Positions 11,351 through 27,949 of a stretch of 64,000 nucleotides of DNA are shown piece by piece (within the stretch, counting starts at the first letter, position 1; each line of letters begins with the position of its first letter). Under the pieces are notes generated by a model that did no database searches, was not told the DNA's origin, and saw nothing but the letters and a program-made list of their open reading frames with translations. Source of the DNA: Romanomermis culicivorax (taxonomy: Eukaryota > Nematoda > Enoplea > Mermithida > Mermithidae); contig CAWUHX010000390.1 in the NCBI GenBank assembly GCA_963922205.1, positions 124,001 through 188,000 on the forward strand. The letters are read 5' to 3'. The position numbers were made by a program, and so were the translations under genes.

Positions 11351-12123
11351 GCCATCGAAGAGGAAATGTACAGTTGTTGTTGATCTTGTGGATACGTTAG
11401 GGTTAAATTTGTTTTTTACTGTAACGTGGAATCTTCACATTTCAATTCTGATACTAAATCAATTTTGATGAAACCCTGTTATGTCTAATGGGCAAAATTC
11501 TAACTTCTGACCTAAGAGTCATACCTGTGGGTTGTTCAATAAATCCTGTGAATCATTTTTTTTAGCAAGGATAGCTTTTGTAGTTATTAATGACTCTTCA
11601 AACATATCTGAAGCATTGAAAGTTCGGCTAATTTCAGTTCGCAAAAAAGTGGACTTTTTGCTTAACATTTTCATTTCCAAAACCATATGCATATCGTCTT
11701 TTAGGCATTACTTTCATTTTCGCTCATCAGCTATACAATAAAGTCTCCAAAAAAATTCGAGACAAGTTTTTTTGTGATGGCCAGGCCAGGGCCGAAATGG
11801 AGGATAAAATTTAGAATGAAAGGCTTGTGCCAATGTTCATACAACAAGCAAACATGATTTCTCTGAATCATTTTATGTTGAACAGTAATGAGCCTGAGGG
11901 AAAATCGAAATCAGTGACTTTCTACGCTGAATTTCGGCCACCTGATGATCTCTCCTTACATTTTATGAAATTCGTTCGCAATCAAAGTTTACTTTTATCT
12001 AATTAGAGGTGTTTGCCAACTTATTTCCCTCAATTCTCGACTCAAGAAGCAAACAAAACTCACAATGGTATGTTTTTTTAACATCAACGAAAATGGAAGC
12101 ATTTCAACTCATAAGACATTAAA

Positions 12124-12282
12124 CTAGGCTTAGGCTTAGGCTTAGGCTTAGGCTTAGGCTTAGGCTTAGGCTTAGGCTTAGGCTTAGGCTTAGGCTTAGG
12201 CTTAGGCTTAGGCTTAGGCTTATGCTTAGGCTTAGGTATAGGCTTAGGCTTAGGTTTAGGCCTAGGCTTAGGCTTAGGCTTT
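12124..12282 (+). repeat. interstitial telomeric repeat (TTAGGC)n
   Basis: About 26 hexamers of TTAGGC. They are uninterrupted to about 12221, then carry scattered substitutions (TATGCT, TATAGG, TTTAGG, CCTAGG). TTAGGC is the nematode telomere unit. On a chromosome end this strand would point right towards the terminus, but unique genes continue on both sides, so it is interstitial. A 60-aa frame of alternating Leu and Arg here is a repeat artefact. Confidence 0.92.
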
Positions 12283-13119
12283 TCTTAACACTAGTCCATT
12301 CAAGAGTTGATTGCCAATCACACGTCTTTTCAACTTATTTTTTTACTTTTGCTTTATTCACAGAACAGGAAACAACACAAATAACCCGGCATTTTTTTGA
12401 GTAAAAAATTATGTGAAATTTTAAAGCAAGCAATTGTGGATCAATATTTTGAAATTTTAATTCAAACATGATATTTTCCTCCATATGTTAATCTTCTATA
12501 AAAGTGTGAGGTTAATGAATAAATTTTGAGGAATCAGGAATCATATTTTCTTCGATCCCAATCAAAATTTGACTAGTTTTTTTCATATTATACAGCGTGG
12601 TCCAAGATACTGTCCGCCTAAAATTACTAGCAACAGTACATCCGTAATTCTGGTCTTTTGCGTTCAATAGCAAAATTATTCTGCAGTCTTTAGTTGAAAT
12701 GGTAGATTCAGCGAAGAGTTCAAGGATGAGAACAATACGGAAAAAATTTAGACTTATTACTGTAATCAATTAGAAAAACTTTGCCGACTGATTATTTTCT
12801 CCTATAACCTGGTCAAATGCACCAGGTGTCAATAACAGTACTGTCTAAATCAAAAATATGGACATGCAAGATGCTGTTTCTTTGGTTTTGGCTTTCCCTT
12901 GGTAATAAAGTATTTCATTTAATAGTTCTACATATTCTACATAACATATATTCTACATATTCTACATCTCTACAGTATAGAATTGCCTACTTTGTATAAA
13001 TTGTATGTCGAATTGAACCTACTTTTTCACGTCGCTGCATCTGTCATTTCTAAGTAAATCGACTATAGTATCGTACTCGTCAGAATTTCAAGCATCCTCG
13101 AAAAACATGGACTTGTCGG

Positions 13120-13452
13120 CATACATACACATGGGAGGTTTTGGCCCCCGGCAGATTTTGATTGACCCTTCGCTGATTCTTGCTGACCACCAGCAGATTC
13201 GACCCCTCCCCAGCATTGATAAAGAAGATGATTAAAGACAATGAGAAAAAAAAGAGAAAGATTTCATGAGAATGAAAATGATGCTGTAGTTTAACGATTT
13301 TCCTAAACAAAGCAAATACTTGATTCTAATTGAGTAAAAATTGAAAAATTAGAAATTGCTGACCAAGGAAATGGTTTCGCATATTTGACAACATCTATCC
13401 CACCTCCTCTGCTGGCTGACCTCCAGCAGAATTTCCGTGCTGTGTGTGTATG
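13120..13452. mobile_element. hAT-like short element (family C)
   Basis: The ends are CATACATACACATGGG and (reverse complement of right) CATACACACACAGCACGG. Flanks cttgtcgg (13112-13119) and ctgctcgg (13453-13460) agree at six of eight bases. The body contains repeated GCTGACCNCCAGCAGA motifs near both ends. 333 bp, non-coding. Confidence 0.65.
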
Positions 13453-14745
13453 CTGCTCGGCAAAGCTCAAGGCAAAATCACACATTTTGGTGGTTTGTGA
13501 TTAATTTTCTTGATAGATTCTAGAAAAATCAACAAACTTCAGATCAGAAGCCAGACATTCACAAGTTATTTTGTACAGTTGACTCATTTACAGAAAGTTT
13601 GTATTACAATAGTCACTTGATTTTTCAGAAGTGAAAAGCTATATGAAGAAGAATTGGTTTACAGGTAGGCCTCCTGACGATCAGAGATTGAACAATTTAA
13701 CAAGACTGACTTAGGTACAAAAGACTCTTAGAAAATGGGCCGTTTTTTGGAATGCCGTATATATCCTTTTAATGATTCAGATTCATTTTACTCTTTCAAT
13801 TTTTATAAAAAATTTAATCATTGAAAAACAACTTGTGTACAGCAATTTTCTTTCAATTTCGTCAATTTTCAAAAAAATTCGGCCATTCCCCTTGTCACGG
13901 ATGTATATCGGTACCGGCCGGTTCCGAGAAAATTCGGTCATTAGATCGTCTAGGGAACGCTGTTTCGGTGAAAAATGCGTTATAGTAAAAGTTATGCAAG
14001 AGATGAGAAGAACAAGTTGCGCGGGATGACACTTCGCCGCCAGTCAATGATGAAAAATGCCCAAACCTAGTGACCCGGTAACGATTTTCGCCATCATTTT
14101 TGTTTTGGTTTACCGCTCGTGCCGTGCCTGGCCTAATTACGTATGCAAAAACTTAATTTATAGGTTATGCAATTGTATAGGCAGGAATGCGTATGTTCAC
14201 TACGGGCAGACCTGTTTTTCATAATTTCACATCCGAAGACGAGTGCCAGTAACCTAGAAACGTAGATTTTTCGGAACCAGATTTTTTGGAAAGTTGACGC
14301 CATGTACTTGTACATTTATGCAAATTAGTGTGGTTCTGGGCGCCCTTAAAAAACCGGATCTATTGCTTGGTTCGATGAATGTGCCCATTCGATGAACTTC
14401 TTCTAGCCTGGGGGTATACGGGGTGCAGCGGAGTCGGAAATGTGACATTGTTTTCCACGGTGCGCGTTCCATAGGCAAACAAAAAAAAAAGAATACCGAG
14501 CGTTCGGGTGCGATGCACTGCGGATGAACTAACTGGTCGCCCGAAAAATGTCGCACCTTGTCGGGAAGACAGCGTACTATTTTGTTACTGGTACTGCGAC
14601 CTCGGATATTTTGTGAAACTTTTTTTTTTCTCAGCGCGCTCTCCAATGCCGTATATCTTCATTCTTTTTAGGAGCGAAAATCGTCTTCAATTTTTAATGC
14701 TAAAAATACACCGTGCACACACAACCGGATTCAAAATCGCCCAAC

Positions 14746-14753
14746 TATAAATA
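14746..14753 (+). promoter_or_regulatory. TATA box of the IRF2BP-family gene
   Basis: TATAAATA lies 84 bp upstream of the first ATG (14830), in a locally GC-richer block (14.3-14.8 kb). It predicts a start near 14775 and a short 5' leader. A pyrimidine tract ending ctccatag|ttt at 14826 could instead be a cis- or trans-splice acceptor, which would move the true promoter upstream. Confidence 0.5.
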
Positions 14754-14826
14754 CTGCCTACTGTATTCCATATCGTGACGCAGAGGCTACAGAATTGTCG
14801 TTTCTTAAATTTTCATCTCTCCATAG

Positions 14827-18976
<4,150 letters not shown>

Positions 18977-19865
18977 TGATGAGGCAATTTTAATTAACTT
19001 TCTTCATTGCTAAGCAATGCATTTGGTATAACGTTTATATGTTTTTTCTTCATTTTATCTCGGTGTGAAGTTCAACTAAAATACATACATGTTGTGGACG
19101 AAAAATCTAGTCGGGCGTCAGGGAACAATATTTTCCGAAAAAAATTGAAGAAAATTTCGAATTTTGCATCGGGGCCAAACCTTGGGGGGGGGGGGTAAAT
19201 GATAATTCTAAGATGATCTAGATCCTCATAAACAACTTGCATGCATATATGCATGTTGCACCCACATTTTAGCAGTAGGACTGGTGTTCTCACAGTGCAT
19301 AGATTCCAAAACCGGTCATCTTTGTTTAGCCTTGGCCAAAATGGCAACATCATGTCACCCGACATTAGCCAGTTCAGACGCCACCCAGCAAAGCCTTCTA
19401 CACTGAGCCCCAATTTTGAAGACGTTAGACCGTCTCTGAAAAGTTTTCTGGATTTCCCTGGAAAAGTACCAAAAACGGGTTTTATGGAGCTGGAGAAGTT
19501 GAAACTTTTTCGAAGAAGTTGTTTGTGAGGTTGAGTTTTATGAAGCTAGTTCTCAAAAAAAGTTGAACTTGCCCGGACCCTGGTGAAGTTATGACATCAC
19601 AGGAGAAGTTGTGTACGAAAAATATATAGTTGCTCAAGTTGATTAGATTGAAATTAAGTTTCTGCAAGACATAGTGCGCCAAAGGTCTGTAGGACTAAAA
19701 ATTTTTCAAAAAAGAGCGAGAATAAAGAGAATTTTACTACTTCTCAGACTAAAAAAATTTCGGTTTTCTTCGCGAGCGGATATAGCCGGTGTGCTGGGTT
19801 CAAAGGGTGCTAGTACTGTAAGTTTCACAAAAATATTTGAAAAAATAGTTTCTCTTCATCTTGAC
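18977..19865. other. IRF2BP 3' flank, no gene seen
   Basis: No AATAAA close to the stop. A G12 run occurs at about 19184-19195. Short open frames on both strands around 19.1-19.5 kb show no recognisable motif. Confidence 0.4.
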
Positions 19866-21214
19866 TTATCGGGGTATTCTAATGTGAACGATTCCCAAAT
19901 GAGCGATACCCATGTAAGCGATTCCCTATTGAGCAAATTTCCAAATGAGCGAATTCTCAATTGAGCGATTCCCATGTGAGCGATTCTCAATTGAGCGAAT
20001 TCCCAGATAAGCGAATTCCCAATTGAGCGATACCCATGTGAGCGATTCCCGATTGAGCGAATTTCCAAATGAGCGAATTCTCAATTTAGTGATTCCCATG
20101 TAAGCGATTTCCAATTGAACGAATTTCTAAATGAGCGAATTCTCAATGGGGTGATTCCAAACGTGATCGAGAATGAAATGACACTTTCCTAAAATGTTCC
20201 TTCTTTACCTTATATTTTTCTTTGTAGGTATTTCTTTCGTTTTCTGTGTATATTGCTCATGTTGTGCTTTCTTTAATTTTATTCCTTCTTGTCATCTAAG
20301 TTTTTTTTGCTCATGATATATTACATTACAACTTGTCATTTTAGATATCCATTCTAAATTCTTGAACATTTCGGCATGCTTGAATCTTTCATTATAGTTG
20401 TAAGCGTGAAAATCATCATAAAAATATAAACAAAAGAATGCAGAAAAAAAGAAAACAGCAAGAGAAAAGAAACGTCAACAAAAATGGGGACATTAAGAAC
20501 ATGTGAAAGCAGGTGGAAAAGCATTAGAAAAAGAAAACAATGTGAAAAAAGTGACAAGAAAGAAGGAGCAAGATAGAGAAAGCAGCAGTGAAGAAAGAAA
20601 AAAATAATGTGAAAAAGATCAAAAAATCGGGAAAACAGAAAAAGATAAAGATAAAGAAGTAAAAGCAAAAAACTAAGATGAAAAGTAAATGCGAATGAAG
20701 AAAAAATCACAAAAGATAAAGTTAAATAGGAAACAGAGCGTGCCGAATCGTATAACAATTACATTTGGAGAAAATGTTTATTGAAAATGACAACTTGTAA
20801 TGTATGAGTATTGTTTCATAAGCAAAAAAGAAAAAGTAGATGACAAGAAAAAAATAAAAGAAAGAAGGCAGAGACAAAGATAAGAATGCAAAAGCATACA
20901 TAAACGAAAACATATTTGCAACACAACGAACGAAACAAAAAAGAAATATATACAAAGAAAAACATAAAGTGAAGAAGGAAAGAAAAAAAGAAAAGGAAAT
21001 GTTATTGCATTTTTTATTTCTCGTTTGAAATCGCTCAATTGATAATTCGCTCATTTGAAAATTCGCTCAATTGGAAATTCGGTCACAATGGGAATCACTC
21101 ACACAGGAATCACTCAAATGGGAATTCCCTCACGTGGTAATTCACTCAAATGGGAATCGTTCAATTGAGAATCTCTCAGTTGGAAATCGCTCACTTGGGA
21201 ATAGACCGACTTAT
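19866..21214. mobile_element. foldback element with inverted minisatellite arms (FB1)
   Basis: The left arm (19866-20160) is about 18 copies of a 15-16 bp unit such as GAGCGATTCCCAATT and GAGCGAATTCTCAATT. The right arm (21027-21214) carries the same units inverted (AATCGCTCAATTG and similar). The outer ends also match in inverted orientation: TCGGGGTATTCTAATGTGA against TCGGTCTATTCCCAAGTGA. Between them are about 870 bp of low-complexity DNA. The layout is like FB-type elements. No transposase is seen. Confidence 0.75.
20395..21005. repeat. purine-rich low-complexity tract inside FB1
   Basis: The plus strand is almost all A and G (agaaaaagaaa-type) for about 600 bp. Phe/Leu/Ser-rich open frames on the minus strand are a by-product of this skew, not genes. 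Confidence 0.8.
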
Positions 21215-21849
21215 CTGCACTGTGATGGACTCGGGAAAAATTGTTTCAACTGATCATAGGTCAGTGAGTGTTCATATGCTTGGAAAAATTCTATTTCCGT
21301 TAATCGCTCAGAAAGTTGTCTGCACTTGTACTATGATGGACACTGAAAAATTTTCCGCTTTTTTCACTTCTGAGGCTGACTGTTGTTGCAGGGATTTTGC
21401 CTGTCTTTAGGTACACTGGTTCAAGATTCAAAATATCACAGTGTAGGAGAGACATCATCCTACAATAAAACATTCATTGCATACAGGAGAAAGTTCTCTA
21501 CAGTTTGGCATGAAATAAGTTTTCTGATCCCGTAGTTTACACATTTTACACTTTTTAAGTGTCAAAAAAGAGGTAGGAAAAAGCCGAAAAGGTCATTTTG
21601 TCACGTGCTGATCAATTTTGCCCAACATCACGTGATTTATATCATGTTGATACTTTATGTTATTCGCCAATTTTTGTTTGACAGTTACTTACTTTTATTT
21701 CATTTCCTTCATTATGTTTTACATGCATTTTTGTATGTCATTTTCGTTACGTTTTTGTTGTTTTCCGTTCCGCATGTAGGCTATGGTATATACATCTCTA
21801 ATCAGAATTTCCGCCAGATAAGCTCTATGAGCTCATGGCCATAATTGGA

Positions 21850-22880
21850 GCATCACGTGCACCTCTTATCAGTAAAAACTAGGGACGTTTTGCAATGCAA
21901 AACGACTAGTTCAGAAGTTCTCATTAAAAGACGTTCAAATGTTTAGCATGGGGATGTAACTCATACCCAACGCTAAACGTATTCGAACTGGAAAATGTCT
22001 ATGTGACCATAGGCATCTTCTTCACTGATTTCCGCTGCAGGAGTTAGCTTGGGCGTCGATAGCTCCACCCAGGGCATTCTGTAGGTCTACGAGGTCCTTA
22101 AAAGGGCCTGTTTCATTAGTTTTGTGTCTTATTTTTGGGCTCTCCAACTTTGGCTTTTGTCTTTAGCTCCACGTTCATCATCGAATTTACATATATTTTT
22201 ACTACATTGTATTTCATCCGCCGCCTTACTCTTCTTCAATAAATTTGCATATGCTTAATTTGTCCACTGTGTCCACCGCCTGACTCTCATCCAGGAACAT
22301 ACTCGTTGCCCCTTAGCACCTAGTTACCCCTGCCTTTCCATCCGTGAAACACATGAGCATCACCACCCAACCTCCTGAGCTCGCCCACTGCGCCGAACCA
22401 ACCGGGTCGTTACTGCTCCCCATTCCCGCCGACTGATACCTGTGAACCAACAGGGACCCGTCGCCCTCGGGCCGAATTGTATTTGAGAACAGGACTAGGT
22501 AAGTCTTCTCAGGGGGATTATTGTTGTTGAGGGTGTATTTTGAGGAACCCTTTCCTAAGGTCTTCCCTTGAGATTCCCCTCAGTTAGAGGAGCCCTTGTA
22601 CCTCTTGGGTTAGGGTTAAAAAGGGGATTTAGGTTTACAACCGGGTCCCCTACATCAGGTCAGTCTACGAGTGACCTTGTCCATCATTCAAACTGAATGG
22701 GACCAGGGATTGCCACCCCTGACCTGGCGGCGTTGTCCATTACTCTGCAGCAGAACCGCAGGACAGCACCATAGTACCCTATAGGCCTTCCTATGGCCAG
22801 TACTAGCTGGGTCAGGTTCCCAAAGTAGGACCCAAGGGAGCCACCCAACGGGGTCACAGCATGTCACTCACAGTGACATG
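21850..22880. other. GC-richer non-coding block, possible LTR-retroelement remnant
   Basis: It is clearly more GC-rich than its neighbours, with no open frame of note. It has an AATAAA near 22238, a purine run CAGGGGGATTATTG near 22508 and repeated 'gggtcaggt', 'gacctgg' style motifs around 22650-22870. That looks like regulatory ends of an LTR element rather than a gene. I could not find matching paired LTRs or a target duplication. Confidence 0.25.
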
Positions 22881-24679
22881 GTCGTATTTTTATCAATATG
22901 GCATGAATTTCTCCATCAATGTGATTAGCCACAATTTCGTCTAATGTGACATGGCTCCAATATTCTACTTAATGTGACAATTTGAAGCCCTCCTTTCCAT
23001 AGGATGCCACGGAATTTTTTTGTAGGCATTAATATCCAATATTGTGTTAACATTTCAATCAGGTTTTCGTAAGGTTTTGGGAGCTGTGGTGATTCGCACA
23101 CACCGCACTGTCAATCAAAGATGTTTTTGGATCTGAATAAATCCTATACCAGTAGGGTTCTGAGAAACAGGATTCGTCTTTACCTAGAAAAATGTGGCTC
23201 AAAGATGATAAGTTTTCATTGATGTAAATTTTAAAATGTTCATATGATTGTTTGAAATCCATTTACTGGAAACCGACAATTTTTGTCCTAATCTGACTGA
23301 AATGACGGTGCCTCCAATTGTAGAGCACTTTCTCACAGTTTATTATGAAAGTCGGAGTCAGACAGCCGAACATTAAATTCGCAGTTTCGATTTTTTTCAA
23401 TTAGATTATTGACGGGAGAAATTTTTGTTGCATCTCTTCTGAGACACCCTCTTGCACAACCATTGTAATTAAATCTATGAAATTTTACCAATCATTCGAC
23501 TCACATTTTTTGTTTTTAATCGTATAATTTGAAATTTTTAGTGTTTCCTGCATCTCCTTAATGGCATATTTAGTGGGGTTAATTGGCATTACATGTCAGT
23601 GACTACAGAAATAAGGAAAAAATTCTCCGGTATCCTCCCAAAAAGGGTTCCAAATGACTGTTTCGATTTTGACACTTCACAATGGCGTAAAAAGTGTAAA
23701 GCTAGGGAATAGAAGGTTTTTTTAATGCAGTCACGTTTTTTCTGGACTTGCAAACACTTAGACCAAAAAATGTAAAAATTCCAAATTTTGAAGTCTTGTG
23801 TCTATGTGAAGTTTTACTTATGTGGAATGAATGCTGCCAAGATGCTCAGCGTGTAAAACTACTGAAAATATCTCATTTACGGATATTGTTAATTTTCAAC
23901 TTGTCATGTGACAATGGAGCACGAAGTTGAACTTTTCAGAAATCGTGTCATCAGCTTGCAAACAAGTTCGCGCTCTAACCCCAGGACTGCCTATCTCAGT
24001 CCGGAGACTTCGAATTCGAACTCTTTTGTTGATCTCTGGTTGGGCCGGAAGCCAGTGGTGGCGCAACTCCTGCACCTCACAGAAATCAGTCCACGTTGAA
24101 AGTAGAACGACATTACAATAAAAATTCTACCATATGCAGGCTTGATTTTTATGTTACATTCAGATATGAAAGGCATGAATTCATTCATATTTAACCGGAA
24201 TGGGTTCAATTTGATAAACTATCCCAGTTCCAATGCTCAATCAAAATTTCCCCCTTACCAGCGATCAACTTTGGACTAATTTATATGCAAAATCGATCCT
24301 CAATCCTAATAATTAACTTTTCGCGTGCAAGTCGAAAAAGTGGCATATATGAGGGAACGGCAAAGACAGTTACGGAGACTGTTATGGAGACCCTCTGGTT
24401 AGGAAGCAGAAAATTGAGATTTATTATCCATGGAAACAAAACCACTATAAGCTTTTGAGGATAGGATCGCGCGCACATACATTCATATAATATGCTAATT
24501 AATGGTATCGGAAAACTGACCCGCAATTAGATATGTATATATGATGACGTGCAGGATAATGTATGTCTGGAATTTCTGTACGCCGATCACCATTGTCGAC
24601 TAGGGTGCTCAAAAATACGATAGACTTTCTCCATCGGTCCTAAGTCATGGATCGAATTTATTTGCACGAGGTTGATGAA

Positions 24680-25222
24680 AAAGAATTTCTCTGTTGTATC
24701 TTCACATACTCATTCCATAAGACTAATGTTTCCTTAACTTCACAGGTTTCGAATGGGGTCGTTCCTAACTACACTTATCCAGGCATTGGCTATGGCATCG
24801 CCAATGGGTTCTTTCAAGATTGATTCCACGGAATCCCTGTGTTGTATTCTCACTGATGTGTTCCCCAAGTTCACAGGTTTCAAATCGGATCGTTTCTAAC
24901 CATGTTCACGCAGACATTGACCATGGCGTCACCAAGGAATTCTTTCAAGATTGATGCCACGGAATCCCTGTGTTGTATTCTCACTGATGTTTTCCCCAAG
25001 TTCACAGGTTTCGAATGGGGTCGTTTCTAACCACACTTGTCCAGGCATTGACCATGGCATCATCAAGGAGTTCTTTCAAGATTGATTCTACGGAATTCCT
25101 GTGTTGTATTCTCACTGATGTTTTCCCCAAGTTCACTGGTTTCGAATCGGATCGTTTCTAACCATGTCCATGCAGACCTTGCCCATGGCATCACCAAGGA
25201 GTTCTTTCGAGATTGCCATTTT
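24680..25222. repeat. 131-bp tandem satellite with A-B alternation
   Basis: The landmark CACAGGTTTCGAAT recurs at 24741, 24872, 25003 and 25134 (CACTGG), an exact spacing of 131 bp. Units alternate: 1 and 3 read GAATGGGGTCGTT ... TCCAGGCATTG, while 2 and 4 read AATCGGATCGTTT ... GCAGAC, giving a 262-bp higher-order unit. A diverged part-unit precedes the array. The period is not a multiple of 3, so it is not a coding repeat. Confidence 0.88.
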
Positions 25223-25359
25223 GTCCAAAGAGAAGGAGGAACATTGTATGCCTGCATACGCATTGCTCTCGTAGGGAGGTGTTTCTCCAGTCTACGGACT
25301 CCTGCACATGTTTGCTACACCCAATGGGCCCGGTCATACCTACCCAACTTTGTCCAATA

Positions 25360-26805
25360 GCTGAAACTGCGACATCCTGATATTCCTTGCAGTTTACACG
25401 TTTCGAGCTCAGTCATTTCTGTTGAGCCCTAGTCGGAATGGCCGGGCGTACCGACATTGGTCTTGTTGTGGGAGTTGCGGCATCACACAGGAGTATATCT
25501 ATCGCCTCTGGTTAATTTCCTATTTGCAGAGATCAACGGGCTGTCATTAGTTTTTCATGAGGCGATAAGTGAGTAATATCGGGCTAAGGCTAGTTATCTC
25601 TTTCCGCAAAATGGCTGTCGAGTAAATGCATTTCAAAATCCATTCCGAAGCTCTACATTGACGTCGTTGACCAAGATTCTTTTTTAGGCTTATCCTTCAC
25701 TATCGATTACCGGTCTTCAAAAAGCATGATTCTTGCCCGCCGGAGGTTTTCCTATGAAATACATTCATTTTGTGATCTCTGGACTGAAAGCTGTCCCCTG
25801 TTAATGCGATTAATCCATATGTAGGTGAAGCACAATATGACCTTGACAGTTGGTTAAGACCCTTGAAATAATGATATCTACGAAAAATCAGCTCTGGGAT
25901 CTTATGCAAATTCATTGAATTTAATTTTAAAGAATCAGTTATGACATTAGATCTGCTAAATGCCAAAAATTTTGAGTAAATTCAATCTATATGACTGACT
26001 TGAACTATTGTTATTTTACAATATTCATACAAGCAGATTAATTCGACCTGAATGACCACTGTCTGCGGAAAAATATCCCAACGCTACTCATGCTTCTGAA
26101 GTCTAAGTTTCCAAAAGATAACCTGAAAGTCGTAAATTCAATCTGCAAATAATTTTCATTTTCGCACTAACTATGCTATCCAAGAACTATTTCTATTTGG
26201 AAAAATGGATTGAGCACTATCCAGATTAGGTCGACCAATTTTTGACCAAACTTCAACCACTAAAGCCACAAATTATGTTTGTAGAACCTCGTTCGTAGAA
26301 AATAAAAAATTTTGCTCGCCTTGGAAAGTCAACATTTGGTACAGTCTAAAGAAATAAGATTAAATGCTATTCGAATGAAGTTTAACCCTCACAGAAAAAA
26401 TCTAAACCTCCTTCTCAAATTAAATGCATGAGAAACATGGTAAACACGTTTTGCTCATGAAATAAATAGAATCAAGGTAAGATAAGATCTACCAATTTTG
26501 TAGTTATACGCGTATTCTTTTGGGTTGAAGCTGTGGAAGTGATCGTCTTTAATTTAGTGTAATTCGTTAGTATTATGCCTTCGATTTTAACTCTATCTAA
26601 AATGATTCGATTTGATTATTGCTGACACAGACTATATCATTGAAGTGTTCTTTGTACTGCTGATTCTCCAGAGAAGGAGAGAAAGAGTTAGGTTGCCAAA
26701 TCTATAAATTTGACTTTTACTACAATAGACGATTTTATGTGCGTGTCGTTCAGAATAGATAATCTGATATGTTCCATGTACAAATATAGGCTTTAAGTGT
26801 GAAGG
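25360..26805. other. no gene seen
   Basis: AT-rich with no recognisable exon, RNA gene or element. The 88-aa minus frame at 25966-25700 has no identifiable motif. Confidence 0.4.
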
Positions 26806-27018
26806 CTATAGTCTGTTTTTCTCGAAATGCCCAAAAATATTAAGAGTGGAAGCAAGTACTATTTCCAATTTTTGTCATTTCTGCTAAAAAAGCTTACTCA
26901 TCAATAAATGAAGAATTAAAAGTTCCTACATTGTAAACTTTGTGTAAAAGACTCTGAGGGCTATACTTATTTCTTGTCATTTGTCAATTTGAAAGCGTTC
27001 TGTAAATATATACCATAG
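26806..27018 (+). mobile_element. family A element interrupted at its right edge
   Basis: Termini CTATAGTCTGTTTTTCTCGA and ...TAAATATATACCATAG. Its last bases (atag) form the start of the target duplication of the family C element beginning at 27023. Confidence 0.7.
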
Positions 27019-27022
27019 TAAG

Positions 27023-27443
27023 CATACATGCACAGCATTGAATTTCTGCTGGGGATCAGGCAGGACATGGGTGGAATACAATTTTTTTATTCTTTATAAC
27101 GAAAAGAAAGGTTTCAGAAAGTCTTCTAACATCCAAGCAGCATATTCTTCAACCTATATTGGTCAGATATGTGAAATTATTTGCTTACACAGCACTTTTT
27201 GAAGTTTTCATGTTACCTTTTCTGGAATCAAGTATCATTTGTTAAGAAAAATTGTTTAACTACAGCTGCATTTCGATTTTTATGACGACTTTCTCTTCTC
27301 TCTTGCTCATTTTCTTTCGTCATTTTCTCAATCACTGCTGAGAAGGCCAAATCTGCATGGGGATCAGCAAGAATCTGTTGGGGGTCAATAGAAATTTGTG
27401 GGTGGGGGGGTCAAACCCCCTAACCCCTGCACGTGCACGTATG
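27023..27443. mobile_element. hAT-like element (family C) with perfect 8-bp target duplication
   Basis: The left end is CATACATGCACAGCATTG and the right end (reverse complement) CATACGTGCACGTGCAGGGG. The octamer atagtaag flanks both sides exactly (27015-27022 and 27444-27451). It has the same internal 'TCTGCTGGGGATCAG' type motifs as 13120-13452. 421 bp, non-coding. Confidence 0.85.
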
Positions 27444-27949
27444 ATAGTAAGTCAGACTTGAGTGTTTGGGTTTAGTTCGCAGTAATTTATCGTTTCAAAA
27501 TTAAGCAGTTGAAATGACTGCTTGTTGGCACGTCTAAGTTACTTTATGCCTACGACTACTCTAAAAGCAAGGCGAACCGACCTGGCATCAAAAGTCTTCT
27601 TGTCAGTTATTTTGATTTTCAATAGAAAAATTACTGTTTTAGTACTGTCTGCAAAAAAATCAGAGGACCGACATCAGGCTATAGATTTTGCGACAAACGG
27701 ATTCCTAAAATTATGATACTTAAATAATTTTGATGCCATGAGGTCCTATCGTTGACAATTTCTATGGCGACCTCGTACGCATTTATTTCTCTGGTATCTT
27801 TCTCCTAGTCGCCCTTTTGAGACGTCTGTAATCAAGTTCGTTATTGCCTTTTCGTACGGAATTTAGTACATAACTAGATTTCTAGCTCGTATTTCCATCA
27901 AACTTTTGCAAACACCATCACCAAAACGGATCTTCAATTCTCAGTTTCT

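Noticed and set aside
12222..12404. 60-codon Leu/Arg repeat frame
   Set aside because: It is a translation of the TTAGGC array.
19926..20114. Frames with repeating NRSHGNRS-like peptides
   Set aside because: They come from the 15-16 bp minisatellite arm of the foldback element.
20354..21054. Minus-strand frames of 86-134 codons rich in Phe, Leu and Ser
   Set aside because: They follow from the purine-rich tract and have no sequence complexity.
24741..25222. CRISPR array
   Set aside because: Whole 131-bp units repeat with no distinct spacers, and the genome is eukaryotic.
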